34,933 nt of DNA from Candidatus Cloacimonadota bacterium. GTDB lineage: Bacteria; Cloacimonadota; Cloacimonadia; Cloacimonadales; Cloacimonadaceae. Both the position numbers and the translations under genes were made by a program. Positions 1 to 7,613 of this stretch are shown here, piece by piece. The notes beneath the pieces are model-generated. The model was not told where the DNA came from, ran no database searches, and saw nothing but the letters and a program-made list of their open reading frames with translations. The stretch spans positions 1-34,933 of the forward strand of contig JAEZUG010000007.1 of NCBI GenBank assembly GCA_023421135.1, in the 5' to 3' direction. Position 1 is the first letter of the stretch, and each line of letters opens with the position of its first letter.

Positions 1-1
1 G

Positions 2-181
2 CTAGTTGATCCGGCTGATCTGGGGCAGATCAGACAAGCAATCCGGTATTTCCTGGACAACCCCCTGGAGGCAACTCAGATGGGGAAAAAGGGGAGAGAG
101 ACAGCAGCACAAAAGTTTAGCTGGAAAACTGAGGAGGCGAAGCTTGTTAACCTCTATAAAACCCTTTTATTGAAAGCTTAG
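2..181 (+). CDS. C-terminal end of a GT4-family glycosyltransferase (partial)
   Basis: Only the last 59 codons are in the window; the reading frame is open from base 2 and stops with TAG at 179-181. The peptide starts with LVDPADLGQIRQAI and continues through NPLEATQMGKKGRE and FSWKTEEAKLV. This is the usual C-terminal pattern of GT-B fold, GT4/RfaB-like glycosyltransferases: a 'LVdPaD...la.ai..ll.np' nucleotide-sugar-side motif followed by a closing helix containing FSW. Such enzymes transfer sugars from activated donors during surface polysaccharide synthesis. A GT2 glycosyltransferase and a nucleotide-sugar dehydrogenase follow in the same direction 20 bp and about 1.2 kb downstream, so this is probably the end of an exopolysaccharide or lipopolysaccharide locus. 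The donor and acceptor cannot be told. Confidence 0.85.
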   Translation, partial: LVDPADLGQIRQAIRYFLDNPLEATQMGKKGRETAAQKFSWKTEEAKLVNLYKTLLLKA

Positions 182-201
182 GCATTGGTGGTGAAAGAAT
201 T

Positions 202-1359
202 ATGATAAACTCTTTTATGGCATGTATATTTTGGCTCAGCGTCCTTACTCTGTTTTACCACCTCTTTGGTTATGGGCTGATTCTATGGCTTCTGAACCGG
301 ATAATGGGGCGTAAAGCTTCAACGAACAGAGAAATCGCAGACTATCCCACAGTCACCATCTTGTGTCCGGCTTACAACGAAGAACGGGATCTGGACGCCA
401 AAATCCAAAGCTTTCTCCAGTTGGATTATCCTCCAGAGAAGGTCAAGCTCCTGGTGATTTCGGATGACTCCACCGACAAGACAAACGCCATAGCAGAAAC
501 CTATAAGGATCAGCGGGTTCAGCTCTTGATTCAAAAGCCCCGCCGGGGAAAACAGGCTGCTCACAATCTGGCTCTGCCTTATCTGGATAGCGACTACGTG
601 CTTTCAACTGATGCCACTGCCATCTTTGAGCCCGGGTCCCTGAAGCTGCTTATGCAGGAGATGCTCAGTGATCCACGGATAGGCCTGGTTTCCGGCAAGC
701 TTAAGCTGGTAAAAGGTGAGGGCAGGCAATCCGGTGAAGGTCTCTATATCAGGTATGAGAGCTTCCTGAGGGATCTGGACAGCCGGTTTCACTCCGTTCT
801 GGTGGCAGTGGGTGCTCTCTTTCTGATCCGTCGTGAGCTCTTCACCAAAATTGATGAAAGCTCTGCAGATGATTTTGAGAGGACACTTTACGTGCTGGAT
901 AAAGGATACAAAGCCAAATTTGTGGGAGCTGCGGCAGTGGTCGAAGAAGAAACCGAGCATGCTACCGAAGAACAAGCTCGCAAAGTGCGGATAATCACCC
1001 AGGAATGGTACTGCGTAAAGCGCCATCCCGGAGTATTGAACCCCTTCAAGCACCTGACCATTAGTTGGATGCTCTTCTCGCATAAGATACTGCGTTGGCT
1101 CTTCTTCGTTCCGGTGATCTTGATCTGGATCAGTCTCGCAGTGCTAAGTTTCACACATACAATCTACGGATTACTCTTTATATTCTTGACAATTGCATTA
1201 ATTCTCGGAGCTTGGGAACTACAGATGCAGAAACGTTCCAGGCATATCCCTCTCATGGGTTTACCGGCCTACTTCGTAGCGATGCTGGCTGCTTCCATAG
1301 CAGCTTTTGTAAACTACCTGAAGGGCAAGAACTACGGCATCTGGGAAACTAGCAGGTAA
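202..1359 (+). CDS. Membrane-anchored family 2 glycosyltransferase
   Basis: A 385-residue processive-type GT2 enzyme. An N-terminal membrane helix (about residues 5-31) is followed by a GT-A domain with PTVTILCPAYNEE (49-61), the SDDS nucleotide-binding acidic motif (87-90), KPRRGKQAA, a DxD-like TDA (136-138), ADDFE supplying the likely catalytic acid (222-226), and KVRIITQEW in the position of the Q/RxxRW motif. Two or three hydrophobic segments close the protein (about 290-330 and 340-370). This layout is typical of hyaluronan synthase/BcsA-like enzymes that polymerise or add a sugar at the cytoplasmic face of the inner membrane. It begins 20 bp after the preceding glycosyltransferase, so the two are likely co-transcribed. 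The product sugar is unknown. Confidence 0.9.
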   Translation: MINSFMACIFWLSVLTLFYHLFGYGLILWLLNRIMGRKASTNREIADYPTVTILCPAYNEERDLDAKIQSFLQLDYPPEKVKLLVISDDSTDKTNAIAETYKDQRVQLLIQKPRRGKQAAHNLALPYLDSDYVLSTDATAIFEPGSLKLLMQEMLSDPRIGLVSGKLKLVKGEGRQSGEGLYIRYESFLRDLDSRFHSVLVAVGALFLIRRELFTKIDESSADDFERTLYVLDKGYKAKFVGAAAVVEEETEHATEEQARKVRIITQEWYCVKRHPGVLNPFKHLTISWMLFSHKILRWLFFVPVILIWISLAVLSFTHTIYGLLFIFLTIALILGAWELQMQKRSRHIPLMGLPAYFVAMLAASIAAFVNYLKGKNYGIWETSR

Positions 1360-1383
1360 TAGCTTAATAATAAAGGAGATAGG

Positions 1384-2412
1384 ATGAAGAAAGTTCGTTT
1401 AGGAATGATCGGCTGTGGCCGGATATCCAAGAACCATTTTGAAGCAGTGGCTCAGATCCCCGAAGCAGAATTTGTTGCATGTGCAGATATCATTGAAGAC
1501 AAAGCCAAAGCAGCAGCCGAACTCTATCAGATTCCCAATATTTACAAAGATTATCACGAGATGCTTGAGAAAGAGAAGCTGGATCTGGTCTGCATTTGCA
1601 CCCCCAGCGGCATGCATCCTCAGATGGGTATGGATGTGGCAGAACACAAGATCAACGTCCTCACAGAAAAGCCCATGGGCATCAACATCGTCGGCGCGGA
1701 CAAGCTCATCCAAGCCTGCGACCGTAATGGTGTTGAGCTCTTCGTTGTGAAGCAAAACAGGCTCAATAGCACTATGCAACTGCTTAAACGGGCAGTGGAT
1801 AAGGGACGCTTTGGGCGGATATATCTGGCTCAGTCCAATGTGTTTTGGACTCGTCCCCAGAGCTACTACGATCAGGAAAAATGGCGTGGTACCTGGGAGT
1901 TTGACGGCGGAGCCTTCATGAATCAGGCCAGCCACTATGTGGATGCAATCTATTGGCTTTTGGGTAATGTGGATTCCGTGATGGCGACCACTGCTACTAT
2001 GGCCAGGCATATCGAAGCAGAAGACACCGGCTGTGCCATTCTCAACTTCCGTAGCGGCATTATTGCCACCTTGAACGTCACCATGCTCACTTATCCCAAG
2101 AACTTTGAAGGTTCGATCACTATTTTGGGTGAGAAGGGAAGCGTCAAAGTAGGTGGTTTTGCTGTGAATAAGATCGAGAAATGGGAGTTTGAAGACTACG
2201 ACGATGACGATCGCATTGCCAACGAAACCGCTTATCAACCCCCAAACGTCTATGGCTTTGGCCATAACCCCTACTACCGCAATGTGGTGGACGTTCTCCT
2301 GGGCAAAGCCAAGCCCTCCACCAACGGTCGCGACGGCCGTAAATCTGTGGAGATCATCCAGGCAATCTATCTCTCTGCCAAAACTGGTAAAAGAGTGTCC
2401 TTGCCCTTGTAA
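1384..2412 (+). CDS. wlbA: WlbA/WbpB-type Gfo/Idh/MocA nucleotide-sugar 3-dehydrogenase
   Basis: A 342-residue oxidoreductase preceded by AAAGGAG. The Rossmann motif GCGRIS is at residues 10-15, the EKP catalytic lysine motif at 95-97, KQNR at 123-126, and NQASHYVD with the family histidine at 184. The C-terminal half carries GSITILGEKGSVKVGG, AVNKIEKWEF and PPNVYGFGH. This combination (KQNR, the YYDQEKWRGTW segment, the PPNVYGFGH tail) resembles WlbA, which oxidises C3 of UDP-GlcNAcA with NAD(H) on the way to UDP-2,3-diacetamido sugars in O-antigen pathways. Family assignment is firm; the exact substrate is inferred from motif similarity and from the two upstream glycosyltransferases. No partner aminotransferase or acetyltransferase is visible in the window, and the gene is closed by a terminator. 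Confidence 0.8.
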   Translation: MKKVRLGMIGCGRISKNHFEAVAQIPEAEFVACADIIEDKAKAAAELYQIPNIYKDYHEMLEKEKLDLVCICTPSGMHPQMGMDVAEHKINVLTEKPMGINIVGADKLIQACDRNGVELFVVKQNRLNSTMQLLKRAVDKGRFGRIYLAQSNVFWTRPQSYYDQEKWRGTWEFDGGAFMNQASHYVDAIYWLLGNVDSVMATTATMARHIEAEDTGCAILNFRSGIIATLNVTMLTYPKNFEGSITILGEKGSVKVGGFAVNKIEKWEFEDYDDDDRIANETAYQPPNVYGFGHNPYYRNVVDVLLGKAKPSTNGRDGRKSVEIIQAIYLSAKTGKRVSLPL

Positions 2413-2433
2413 ACCTATTTTGTAATATGCATT

Positions 2434-2466
2434 AAGGGCGGGGGAATACTCCGCCCTTTCATTTTC
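2434..2466 (+). terminator. Rho-independent terminator after the glycan locus
   Basis: A perfect 8-bp stem, AAGGGCGG (2434-2441) and CCGCCCTT (2451-2458), encloses a 9-nt loop and is followed by TCATTTTCC. It sits 21 bp after the stop of the sugar dehydrogenase and separates the glycan genes from the poly-gamma-glutamate operon. Confidence 0.8.
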
Positions 2467-2825
2467 CCAGAAATGAAGCAAGTTACATAGAGAAACAATA
2501 CTATTAGCAGATAGCCGTATGTATCATAATGCCTTAGCATCTGTCTAGTCCCTCGTTCAATGCTATTGCTATAACTTACTATAGATAAAGCATATCCTTA
2601 GCTTTCGCTAAAGGATCGCTAAAGAGTCGCTAAAGAATCGTTAAGGCAAGCAGTGAGGGAGCGGGGAGAGAGTAAGGTGAAAATCTGTGAATACTATTCA
2701 GTGTGATTGCCCTTGAATGCAGCTTTAAGCCCGGACTGGAACGGATATTGCTTCTTTATCAAAGAAAGCGCTTGATCTTCGCAAGCATGTGGGGAAGGAG
2801 CGTTTAGATAAGTATTGAGGAATGA
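2467..2825. other. Intergenic region upstream of the PGA operon
   Basis: About 360 bp without a convincing reading frame. It lies between the terminator at 2434-2466 and pgsB, so it should hold the promoter of the PGA operon. A 53-bp repetitive patch (2594-2646) is described separately. The stretch 2560-2600 is AT-rich (CTATTGCTATAACTTACTAT) and is the most promoter-like part, but I see no -35/-10 pair at a standard distance. The GAGG at about 2815-2819 serves pgsB. Confidence 0.5.
2594..2646. repeat. 11-bp tandem repeat with an overlapping hairpin
   Basis: The 9-mer TCGCTAAAG occurs at 2605, 2616 and 2627, with a degenerate fourth copy (TCGTTAAGG) at 2638, giving an exact 11-bp period. The first copies also form a hairpin with the preceding bases: ATCCTTAGC (2594-2602), loop TTTC, GCTAAAGGAT (2607-2616). 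The function is unknown. An 11-bp period keeps the sites on nearly the same helix face, which could suit protein binding upstream of pgsB. Confidence 0.6.
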
Positions 2826-4013
2826 ATGACTGTATTAGTTCTTGCGACATTCGTGTTGATCCTGAATTGGGTTCTGGAATACTGGCGGCATCGCCGAAAC
2901 GTTGCCGCAATACCCATCCGTATCCACGTTAATGGAACCAGAGGAAAATCCAGTGTGACCCGCTTGATAGCTGCTGGTCTTCGGGCTGGAGGCGTGAAAA
3001 CCGTGGCCAAAATCACTGGTACGCTTCCCAGGGTAGTGCTTTCGGATGGAAGAGAAGCTGCCATCATACGCTTGATGGGAGCAAATATTATCGAGCAGAA
3101 GTATATCTTCCGTGAAGCATTGAAGCAAAAGCCTCAGGCAATTGTGATTGAGTGTATGGCTGTGAATCCCGTCTTTCAGTGGATTACAGAGCGTCAATTT
3201 GTCCGATCCACCATCTCTGTGATCACCAATTGCCGCCCCGATCATCTGGACTTGATGGGATCTACCGAACAGAGCGTGACAATGTGCCTTTCAAACACAA
3301 TTCCCGATGGTGGGGTTTGCTATACGGCTGAGAACAATCATTTTGGTTTGCTCAAGCAGGTGGCGGATAAACGCAAGTGCAAGATCCATAAGATTCGCCC
3401 TCACGATGTTACCAAGGAAGAACTGGACGCGTTTCGTTACATAGAACATGCGGAAAACGTTCAGCTTGCCCTGGCTGTCTGTGCCGAAGCCGGTGTTCCC
3501 AGAGATATTGCAATGAAGGGCATGCAACATGCTCATCCTGATCCCGGAGCTCTCAAGAAGTATGTGATACACGAGCCCGGGAAGACTATATATTTTTACA
3601 ATGTTTTTGCGGCTAATGACCCCAGTTCCACTGCCCGTATCATCGATATGGTCACCGGAGAACTCAAAGGCGTGAGCAAGATAATCATCCTGAACAGTCG
3701 TTCAGACCGGCTTTTCCGCTCTGAGCAGCTGATAGATGCAGTCTTGACGCTGGATTTCAGTTATCTTCTGTTAACTGGTGAGATCCCGGAGAAAGTGGAA
3801 GCCTACGCACACAAAGTGGGGATTCCCAAAGAGAAAGTCTTTGCCTTGGGTGAGCCTCTCACAGAGGTCATTTACCAGAAGGTGTTGGAGCTTTCCGGGA
3901 AAGAGGCACACGTGCTGGGAATCGGCAATATTGCCGGCAGGATCAAATATGGAGCCCAGATAGTGGCTCACTTCAAACACAAAATGATAGCTTTGAATAA
4001 AGTGAAGAAATAA
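2826..4013 (+). CDS. pgsB: Poly-gamma-glutamate synthase ligase subunit PgsB/CapB
   Basis: A 395-residue Mur-ligase-like ATP-dependent amide ligase that polymerises glutamate through gamma-carboxyl bonds at the inner membrane. An N-terminal hydrophobic segment (residues 2-18) is followed by the basic stretch WRHRRN, then the P-loop HVNGTRGKSS (35-43), ECMAVNP (109-115), NCRPDHLD (135-142), FAANDPSST, NSRSDR and GIGNIAGR. Order, spacing and length (Bacillus PgsB is about 393 residues) match CapB/PgsB closely. ATG 2826 follows a TGAGGA ribosome site and leaves the usual N-terminal membrane anchor. It is the first gene of a tightly packed run, 11 bp upstream of pgsC. The order B-C-W fits a PGA locus; a CapA/PgsA metallophosphatase is not present in the window. 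Confidence 0.95.
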   Translation: MTVLVLATFVLILNWVLEYWRHRRNVAAIPIRIHVNGTRGKSSVTRLIAAGLRAGGVKTVAKITGTLPRVVLSDGREAAIIRLMGANIIEQKYIFREALKQKPQAIVIECMAVNPVFQWITERQFVRSTISVITNCRPDHLDLMGSTEQSVTMCLSNTIPDGGVCYTAENNHFGLLKQVADKRKCKIHKIRPHDVTKEELDAFRYIEHAENVQLALAVCAEAGVPRDIAMKGMQHAHPDPGALKKYVIHEPGKTIYFYNVFAANDPSSTARIIDMVTGELKGVSKIIILNSRSDRLFRSEQLIDAVLTLDFSYLLLTGEIPEKVEAYAHKVGIPKEKVFALGEPLTEVIYQKVLELSGKEAHVLGIGNIAGRIKYGAQIVAHFKHKMIALNKVKK

Positions 4014-4024
4014 AGGAGCAGAGA

Positions 4025-4480
4025 GTGGTAGAAACTGTCGTTCAAGCTGCAGTCGGATTGGGCGTGATCATCTCATTGGTGTTCACAGAATTGTTGGGGG
4101 CTTCTGCCGGAGGTATTGTTGTACCCGGCTATATTGCTTTGTATCTGGATAAGCCCATGCAGATTCTGGGCACGCTTCTGATCAGCCTTCTCACCTGGGG
4201 GATTATTCGGATCATTGGCAGGTTCACTCTGCTTTTTGGTAAGCGTAGAATGGTGCTGAGTATCCTGATCGGATTCATTCTGGGCTGGGCTTCCCGCATG
4301 CTGGTTTTTCAAGAGCACACCATTCACGACTTGCAGATGCAATCCATAGGATACATTGTGCCAGGTCTCATTGCCAACTGGTTTGAACGCCAGGGCTTTG
4401 TGAAGACGGTTACAGTGATGTCCATTGCTGCAATAGCGGTTCGACTGATTCTTATGGTCGTATTCAAAGGGGAGGTTTAG
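4025..4480 (+). CDS. pgsC: Poly-gamma-glutamate synthase membrane subunit PgsC/CapC
   Basis: A 151-residue integral membrane protein, almost the same length as Bacillus PgsC (149). It has four to five hydrophobic segments and the family signatures GGIVVPGYIALYLDKP near the N-terminus and IGYIVPGLIANWFERQG near residues 117-133; the two 'VPG' motifs are diagnostic. PgsC forms the membrane part of the PGA synthase with PgsB. The start is GTG 4025, preceded by AAAGGAG and only 11 bp after pgsB. The stop (4478-4480) abuts the ATG of pgsW with no gap, indicating translational coupling. Confidence 0.95.
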   Translation: MVETVVQAAVGLGVIISLVFTELLGASAGGIVVPGYIALYLDKPMQILGTLLISLLTWGIIRIIGRFTLLFGKRRMVLSILIGFILGWASRMLVFQEHTIHDLQMQSIGYIVPGLIANWFERQGFVKTVTVMSIAAIAVRLILMVVFKGEV

Positions 4481-5602
4481 ATGTACAGACCTTCGCTAAA
4501 ATCCAATTGGTCTCTGATCATCCTGTTTCTGCTGGCAGTTGGATTGTTTATTTTTGCTCAGACCAGCTTTAAGAACGTCAAAGCAGACAATCATGATGTC
4601 AAAGTGGAAGCAGCTCTCCTCACCCAAAGCTATATGGATACCCTGCGCTCTGAAATCACTCGCAGAGGCATTTCCATCGATCCGATCGATGATCCATATT
4701 TAACCGGCCTGATCGGCACAAGGCTAAGCTCTATCACCACAGACCGGGGTTTGCTTTCTGATAAACAAGCTGCCCTGAATCCCAATATAGCAGCTATCTT
4801 TGTGGATGAATTCACCAAGCTCAAGCTGGAGGAAGGAGATTATGTTGCAGTGGGGCTCACCGGCTCCAATCCTGCTATAAACCTCGCTCTTTATGCTGCT
4901 ATCACCGCTATGAAGCTCAATCCCAGAATCATTGTTTCTCTTTCATCCGCCTCCTATGGAGCCAATCGTGAAGAGCTCACCTGGCTGGATATGGAAGCAA
5001 TTCTGAAGCGCAGTGGATTGCTGAGCTTTGGTGCGTCCTATGCCGGCTACGGTGGCAAGGAAGATCTGGGGATCGGGCTCACTGATAATGGCATCCAGAG
5101 CCTCACCGAAGCCATGCGACGCACAAACACACCTCAGCTTATCGGATCTGATCTGGATGACAACGTACAGCTCCGGTATGCCGCCTATCACGACATGCTT
5201 CCCGAAGGCAGCCGTTATCGTGCCTTTGTAAATGTGGGACGCGGTCTGGTGAACGTTGGCAGTGAACCCAACGCCAATCTTATTCCTGAGGGCATCAACC
5301 GTAAACTTGCCGAGAAGGAATTTGAGAAAGAGGGAGTAATGATGTTGATGGCAAAAAAGAATGTTCCCATTCTGCATTTCAGCAGAGTTCTCCGCTGGGT
5401 GAAACAGAATGACTTACCGGTAAATTTCGAAAAGCTTCCAGTTCCGGGAGAAGGAAAGATCTTCGGTTCCCGGATACATAATGTGTTAATAGCCTCTATT
5501 TGCCTGGCTCTCTTGACCCTGGCTGTGTTAATTGTGATCATCTACGACCGCCACGATCGCCGCTTTATGGCCAATATCGTAGATCCCGATGAAGAACTGT
5601 AA
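4481..5602 (+). CDS. pgsW: Poly-gamma-glutamate system protein PgsW
   Basis: A 373-residue bitopic protein with an N-terminal membrane helix (about 12-27), a large extracytoplasmic domain and a second helix near the C-terminus (about 335-355) followed by a basic DRHDRRF tail. Motifs include YVAVGLTGSNPAINLALYAA, RIIVSLSSASYGANREELTW, GGKEDLGIG and VNVGRGLVNVG. I recognise this as the 'poly-gamma-glutamate system protein' family that accompanies CapB/CapC in organisms without a classical CapA. It may stabilise the synthase or guide the nascent polymer; its biochemical role is not settled. It starts immediately after the pgsC stop, and the ribosome site GGGGAGG lies inside the end of pgsC. Confidence 0.88.
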   Translation: MYRPSLKSNWSLIILFLLAVGLFIFAQTSFKNVKADNHDVKVEAALLTQSYMDTLRSEITRRGISIDPIDDPYLTGLIGTRLSSITTDRGLLSDKQAALNPNIAAIFVDEFTKLKLEEGDYVAVGLTGSNPAINLALYAAITAMKLNPRIIVSLSSASYGANREELTWLDMEAILKRSGLLSFGASYAGYGGKEDLGIGLTDNGIQSLTEAMRRTNTPQLIGSDLDDNVQLRYAAYHDMLPEGSRYRAFVNVGRGLVNVGSEPNANLIPEGINRKLAEKEFEKEGVMMLMAKKNVPILHFSRVLRWVKQNDLPVNFEKLPVPGEGKIFGSRIHNVLIASICLALLTLAVLIVIIYDRHDRRFMANIVDPDEEL

Positions 5603-5620
5603 CGGAGAATACTAGTAACT

Positions 5621-6430
5621 ATGATAAAGAAAGTAATAAGCACCTGTCTCATCCTGATGGCCATGGGTTTGGTCTTTGCTCAAAGCAGACCCAGAGTCAT
5701 GACCTTCGAAAACCCCGGAACCAGACGTCTCCTGCGCTCCGAAGCCGGGAACCACTATTATTACAGATCATTACCGGAACGGAGCATGAACCTGCCTGTG
5801 GAAGGGCTCAGCGCTGTCGAGCTGCGTAGTTTCTCCACTCAGGCACTTAGAAGACCTCAAGTGATAGTTATTATCGGAAGAAGCAGAACCACTCACGATC
5901 TGGTGCAGACCGCAAAGAATGGCAGCTACTTTGTCTATGCTCCGGTCTCAATCGAAATTCCTCAGGGAACTCAGAAGATAGAAGTTCTGTGTTATGACCG
6001 CAACACTTACTTCCGGGCTTTCTACACCCCAGCACCCAGACGCCCTGCCAGCCGCAGAGCAAACCTGGTTGTGAGCGAGCATGCCGGCCAAATCGAGATG
6101 CGCCACAATGGAGATTCCAGCTCCTATTACAGCTTTGGCCCGGATCAGGATTTCCTTTTCACTATCAACAACAACCGTAATGTTGACCTATATATTCGTG
6201 CCAGACTTCAGGATAGAACTCCTGCAACCTTTGAGCTCTATCGTAATGGAAGCTTGGTCGAGCGTTATGAATTTGATATGCGCCGCACCACCAGATACAG
6301 TGTTCAAGGCGTTAGCAGCCTGAGTATTGGCAAGAAACTGGTGATCAGCTCCGGCAGTGGTGAGTATCGTCTGAAAGCCGTGAGTAACAACATCTTCTTT
6401 GCCCGCCCAGTGGTGAAGCGGAACCAATAA
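5621..6430 (+). CDS. Arg-rich secreted protein of the PGA locus (unknown family)
   Basis: A 269-residue protein with a clean signal peptide (MIKKVISTCLILMAMGLVFA, probable cleavage before QSRPR). The mature part is strikingly basic for an exported protein: by my count about 37 Arg/Lys against 21 Asp/Glu, with repeated RR pairs. It is otherwise beta-rich in appearance (VIVIIGRS, YFVYAPVSIEIPQG, IEMRHNGDSS, LVISSGSGEYRL). I do not recognise a domain. It lies 18 bp after pgsW and 13 bp before an outer-membrane barrel gene. A periplasmic protein that binds the polyanion PGA, or that links the inner-membrane synthase to the outer-membrane barrel, would fit the charge and context, but this is inference. 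Confidence 0.75.
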   Translation: MIKKVISTCLILMAMGLVFAQSRPRVMTFENPGTRRLLRSEAGNHYYYRSLPERSMNLPVEGLSAVELRSFSTQALRRPQVIVIIGRSRTTHDLVQTAKNGSYFVYAPVSIEIPQGTQKIEVLCYDRNTYFRAFYTPAPRRPASRRANLVVSEHAGQIEMRHNGDSSSYYSFGPDQDFLFTINNNRNVDLYIRARLQDRTPATFELYRNGSLVERYEFDMRRTTRYSVQGVSSLSIGKKLVISSGSGEYRLKAVSNNIFFARPVVKRNQ

Positions 6431-6443
6431 GCCGGGAGGAACT

Positions 6444-7604
6444 ATGTCTTTAGACTCCAGAGAAAAACCAGCCACAGATGATGAACTGATAGAGCTGGAT
6501 AAGACCGAAACAAACGATAGAGAACACAGCGAGATAAGCTCCTTGTCAGCCAATGATAAGAACAAACGCAGGCTTACCAGGCTGTCCGGGAAGGCCTTCC
6601 GTCCCATAATTCTGAGCTTCTTGCTCACCATCATGATCTTTCCGGGATTGCTTCGCGCCCAGATCACAGGGTCAGTTTCGGTGGGTGCCAGGTATTCAGA
6701 CAATGTCTTTGCCCTTTCAGATTATGACTTTGAGAGGCTGAATCAGGAGCATCCGGATTTGGACTTCGTGGAGACCTCGGATGACCTCAGCATGCTGGCA
6801 AACGTTGATCTGGGTTACAAGTTTAACTACAAATGGTGGAGATTCACTCCCTCGGTTTCGGCAACAATCTCCGAGAACCTCCAGAACAAAGAGAAATATC
6901 GCCGGGATGCACTGGTGCGCTTCAGAGTGGATAGATATTACTGGAACTTCACTGCATTATATGGATATTACCCCCATACCTACGTGCGGAACTATACCGA
7001 TAGTGACGGCACCGGGAGCTCGGAAGAGTTTGTCTATGCCCGGGATCTGTTTCGCGGAGACCTCAATATCCGCCCCTTCACAAATACTTCCATTCGTTTA
7101 GGAGGCAGGTATGAGATCTATCGTTACAACGAGTTCTTCACCGAGTTCGATAGTGAGGCCACCACTCTGGGCGGCAGCCTTCGTCACAACTTCCCCTATT
7201 TCGGTATTGAAGCCGGCTACTACTACAAAGTACAGGACAATTCCCAAGTCATCACCGATCCTCTGGAAGACTCCTCTTATGAGAATAATGAGTATGAAGT
7301 AATCTTGCTTATGAAGAAGATGCTCCTGGACAACAACAAACCCAGTGGAGCCACTTGGCAACCCTCTGTGGAGCTCTCCTATCAGGAACGGTTTTTCCAG
7401 GGAACAGATGATTGGTACGGCGGTAGAGTTGATAAGATATATGGACTTAGAGGAACTCTTAGTTTTGACCTCACCAAAGCCATGAATTTAAATCTTGACT
7501 ATAGCCATGTAAACAGAAATATTGAATCTCCATCGGCTACAGTCAGACGCTTGAAAGAGTATAGTGAAAACCGCCTCAGCGCCTCTCTGAGCTATAAGTT
7601 TTAA
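6444..7604 (+). CDS. Outer-membrane beta-barrel protein of the PGA locus
   Basis: A 386-residue protein. From about residue 72 it shows alternating hydrophobic/polar strands rich in Tyr, Trp and Arg (SVGARYSDN, WWRFTPSVSATIS, YYWNFTALYGYY, LGGRYEIYRYNEFF, YFGIEAGYYYK) and ends in LSASLSYKF, a C-terminal Phe as in BAM substrates. A hydrophobic segment at about 53-71 (RPIILSFLLTIMIFPGLLRA) looks like the signal peptide, so about 52 polar, acidic residues precede it. The GGGAGGA ribosome site 3-9 bp upstream of ATG 6444 supports this long form. It is a candidate outer-membrane pore or anchor for poly-gamma-glutamate; no named family is recognised. It is 13 bp downstream of the basic secreted protein. 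Confidence 0.75.
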   Translation: MSLDSREKPATDDELIELDKTETNDREHSEISSLSANDKNKRRLTRLSGKAFRPIILSFLLTIMIFPGLLRAQITGSVSVGARYSDNVFALSDYDFERLNQEHPDLDFVETSDDLSMLANVDLGYKFNYKWWRFTPSVSATISENLQNKEKYRRDALVRFRVDRYYWNFTALYGYYPHTYVRNYTDSDGTGSSEEFVYARDLFRGDLNIRPFTNTSIRLGGRYEIYRYNEFFTEFDSEATTLGGSLRHNFPYFGIEAGYYYKVQDNSQVITDPLEDSSYENNEYEVILLMKKMLLDNNKPSGATWQPSVELSYQERFFQGTDDWYGGRVDKIYGLRGTLSFDLTKAMNLNLDYSHVNRNIESPSATVRRLKEYSENRLSASLSYKF

Positions 7605-7613
7605 GAGGTAAAC

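Noticed and set aside
1399..2481. A 360-codon open frame on the minus strand opposite the WlbA-type gene
   Set aside because: It lies fully across a well-supported + strand gene and its translation has no recognisable domain; codon structure of the + strand explains it.
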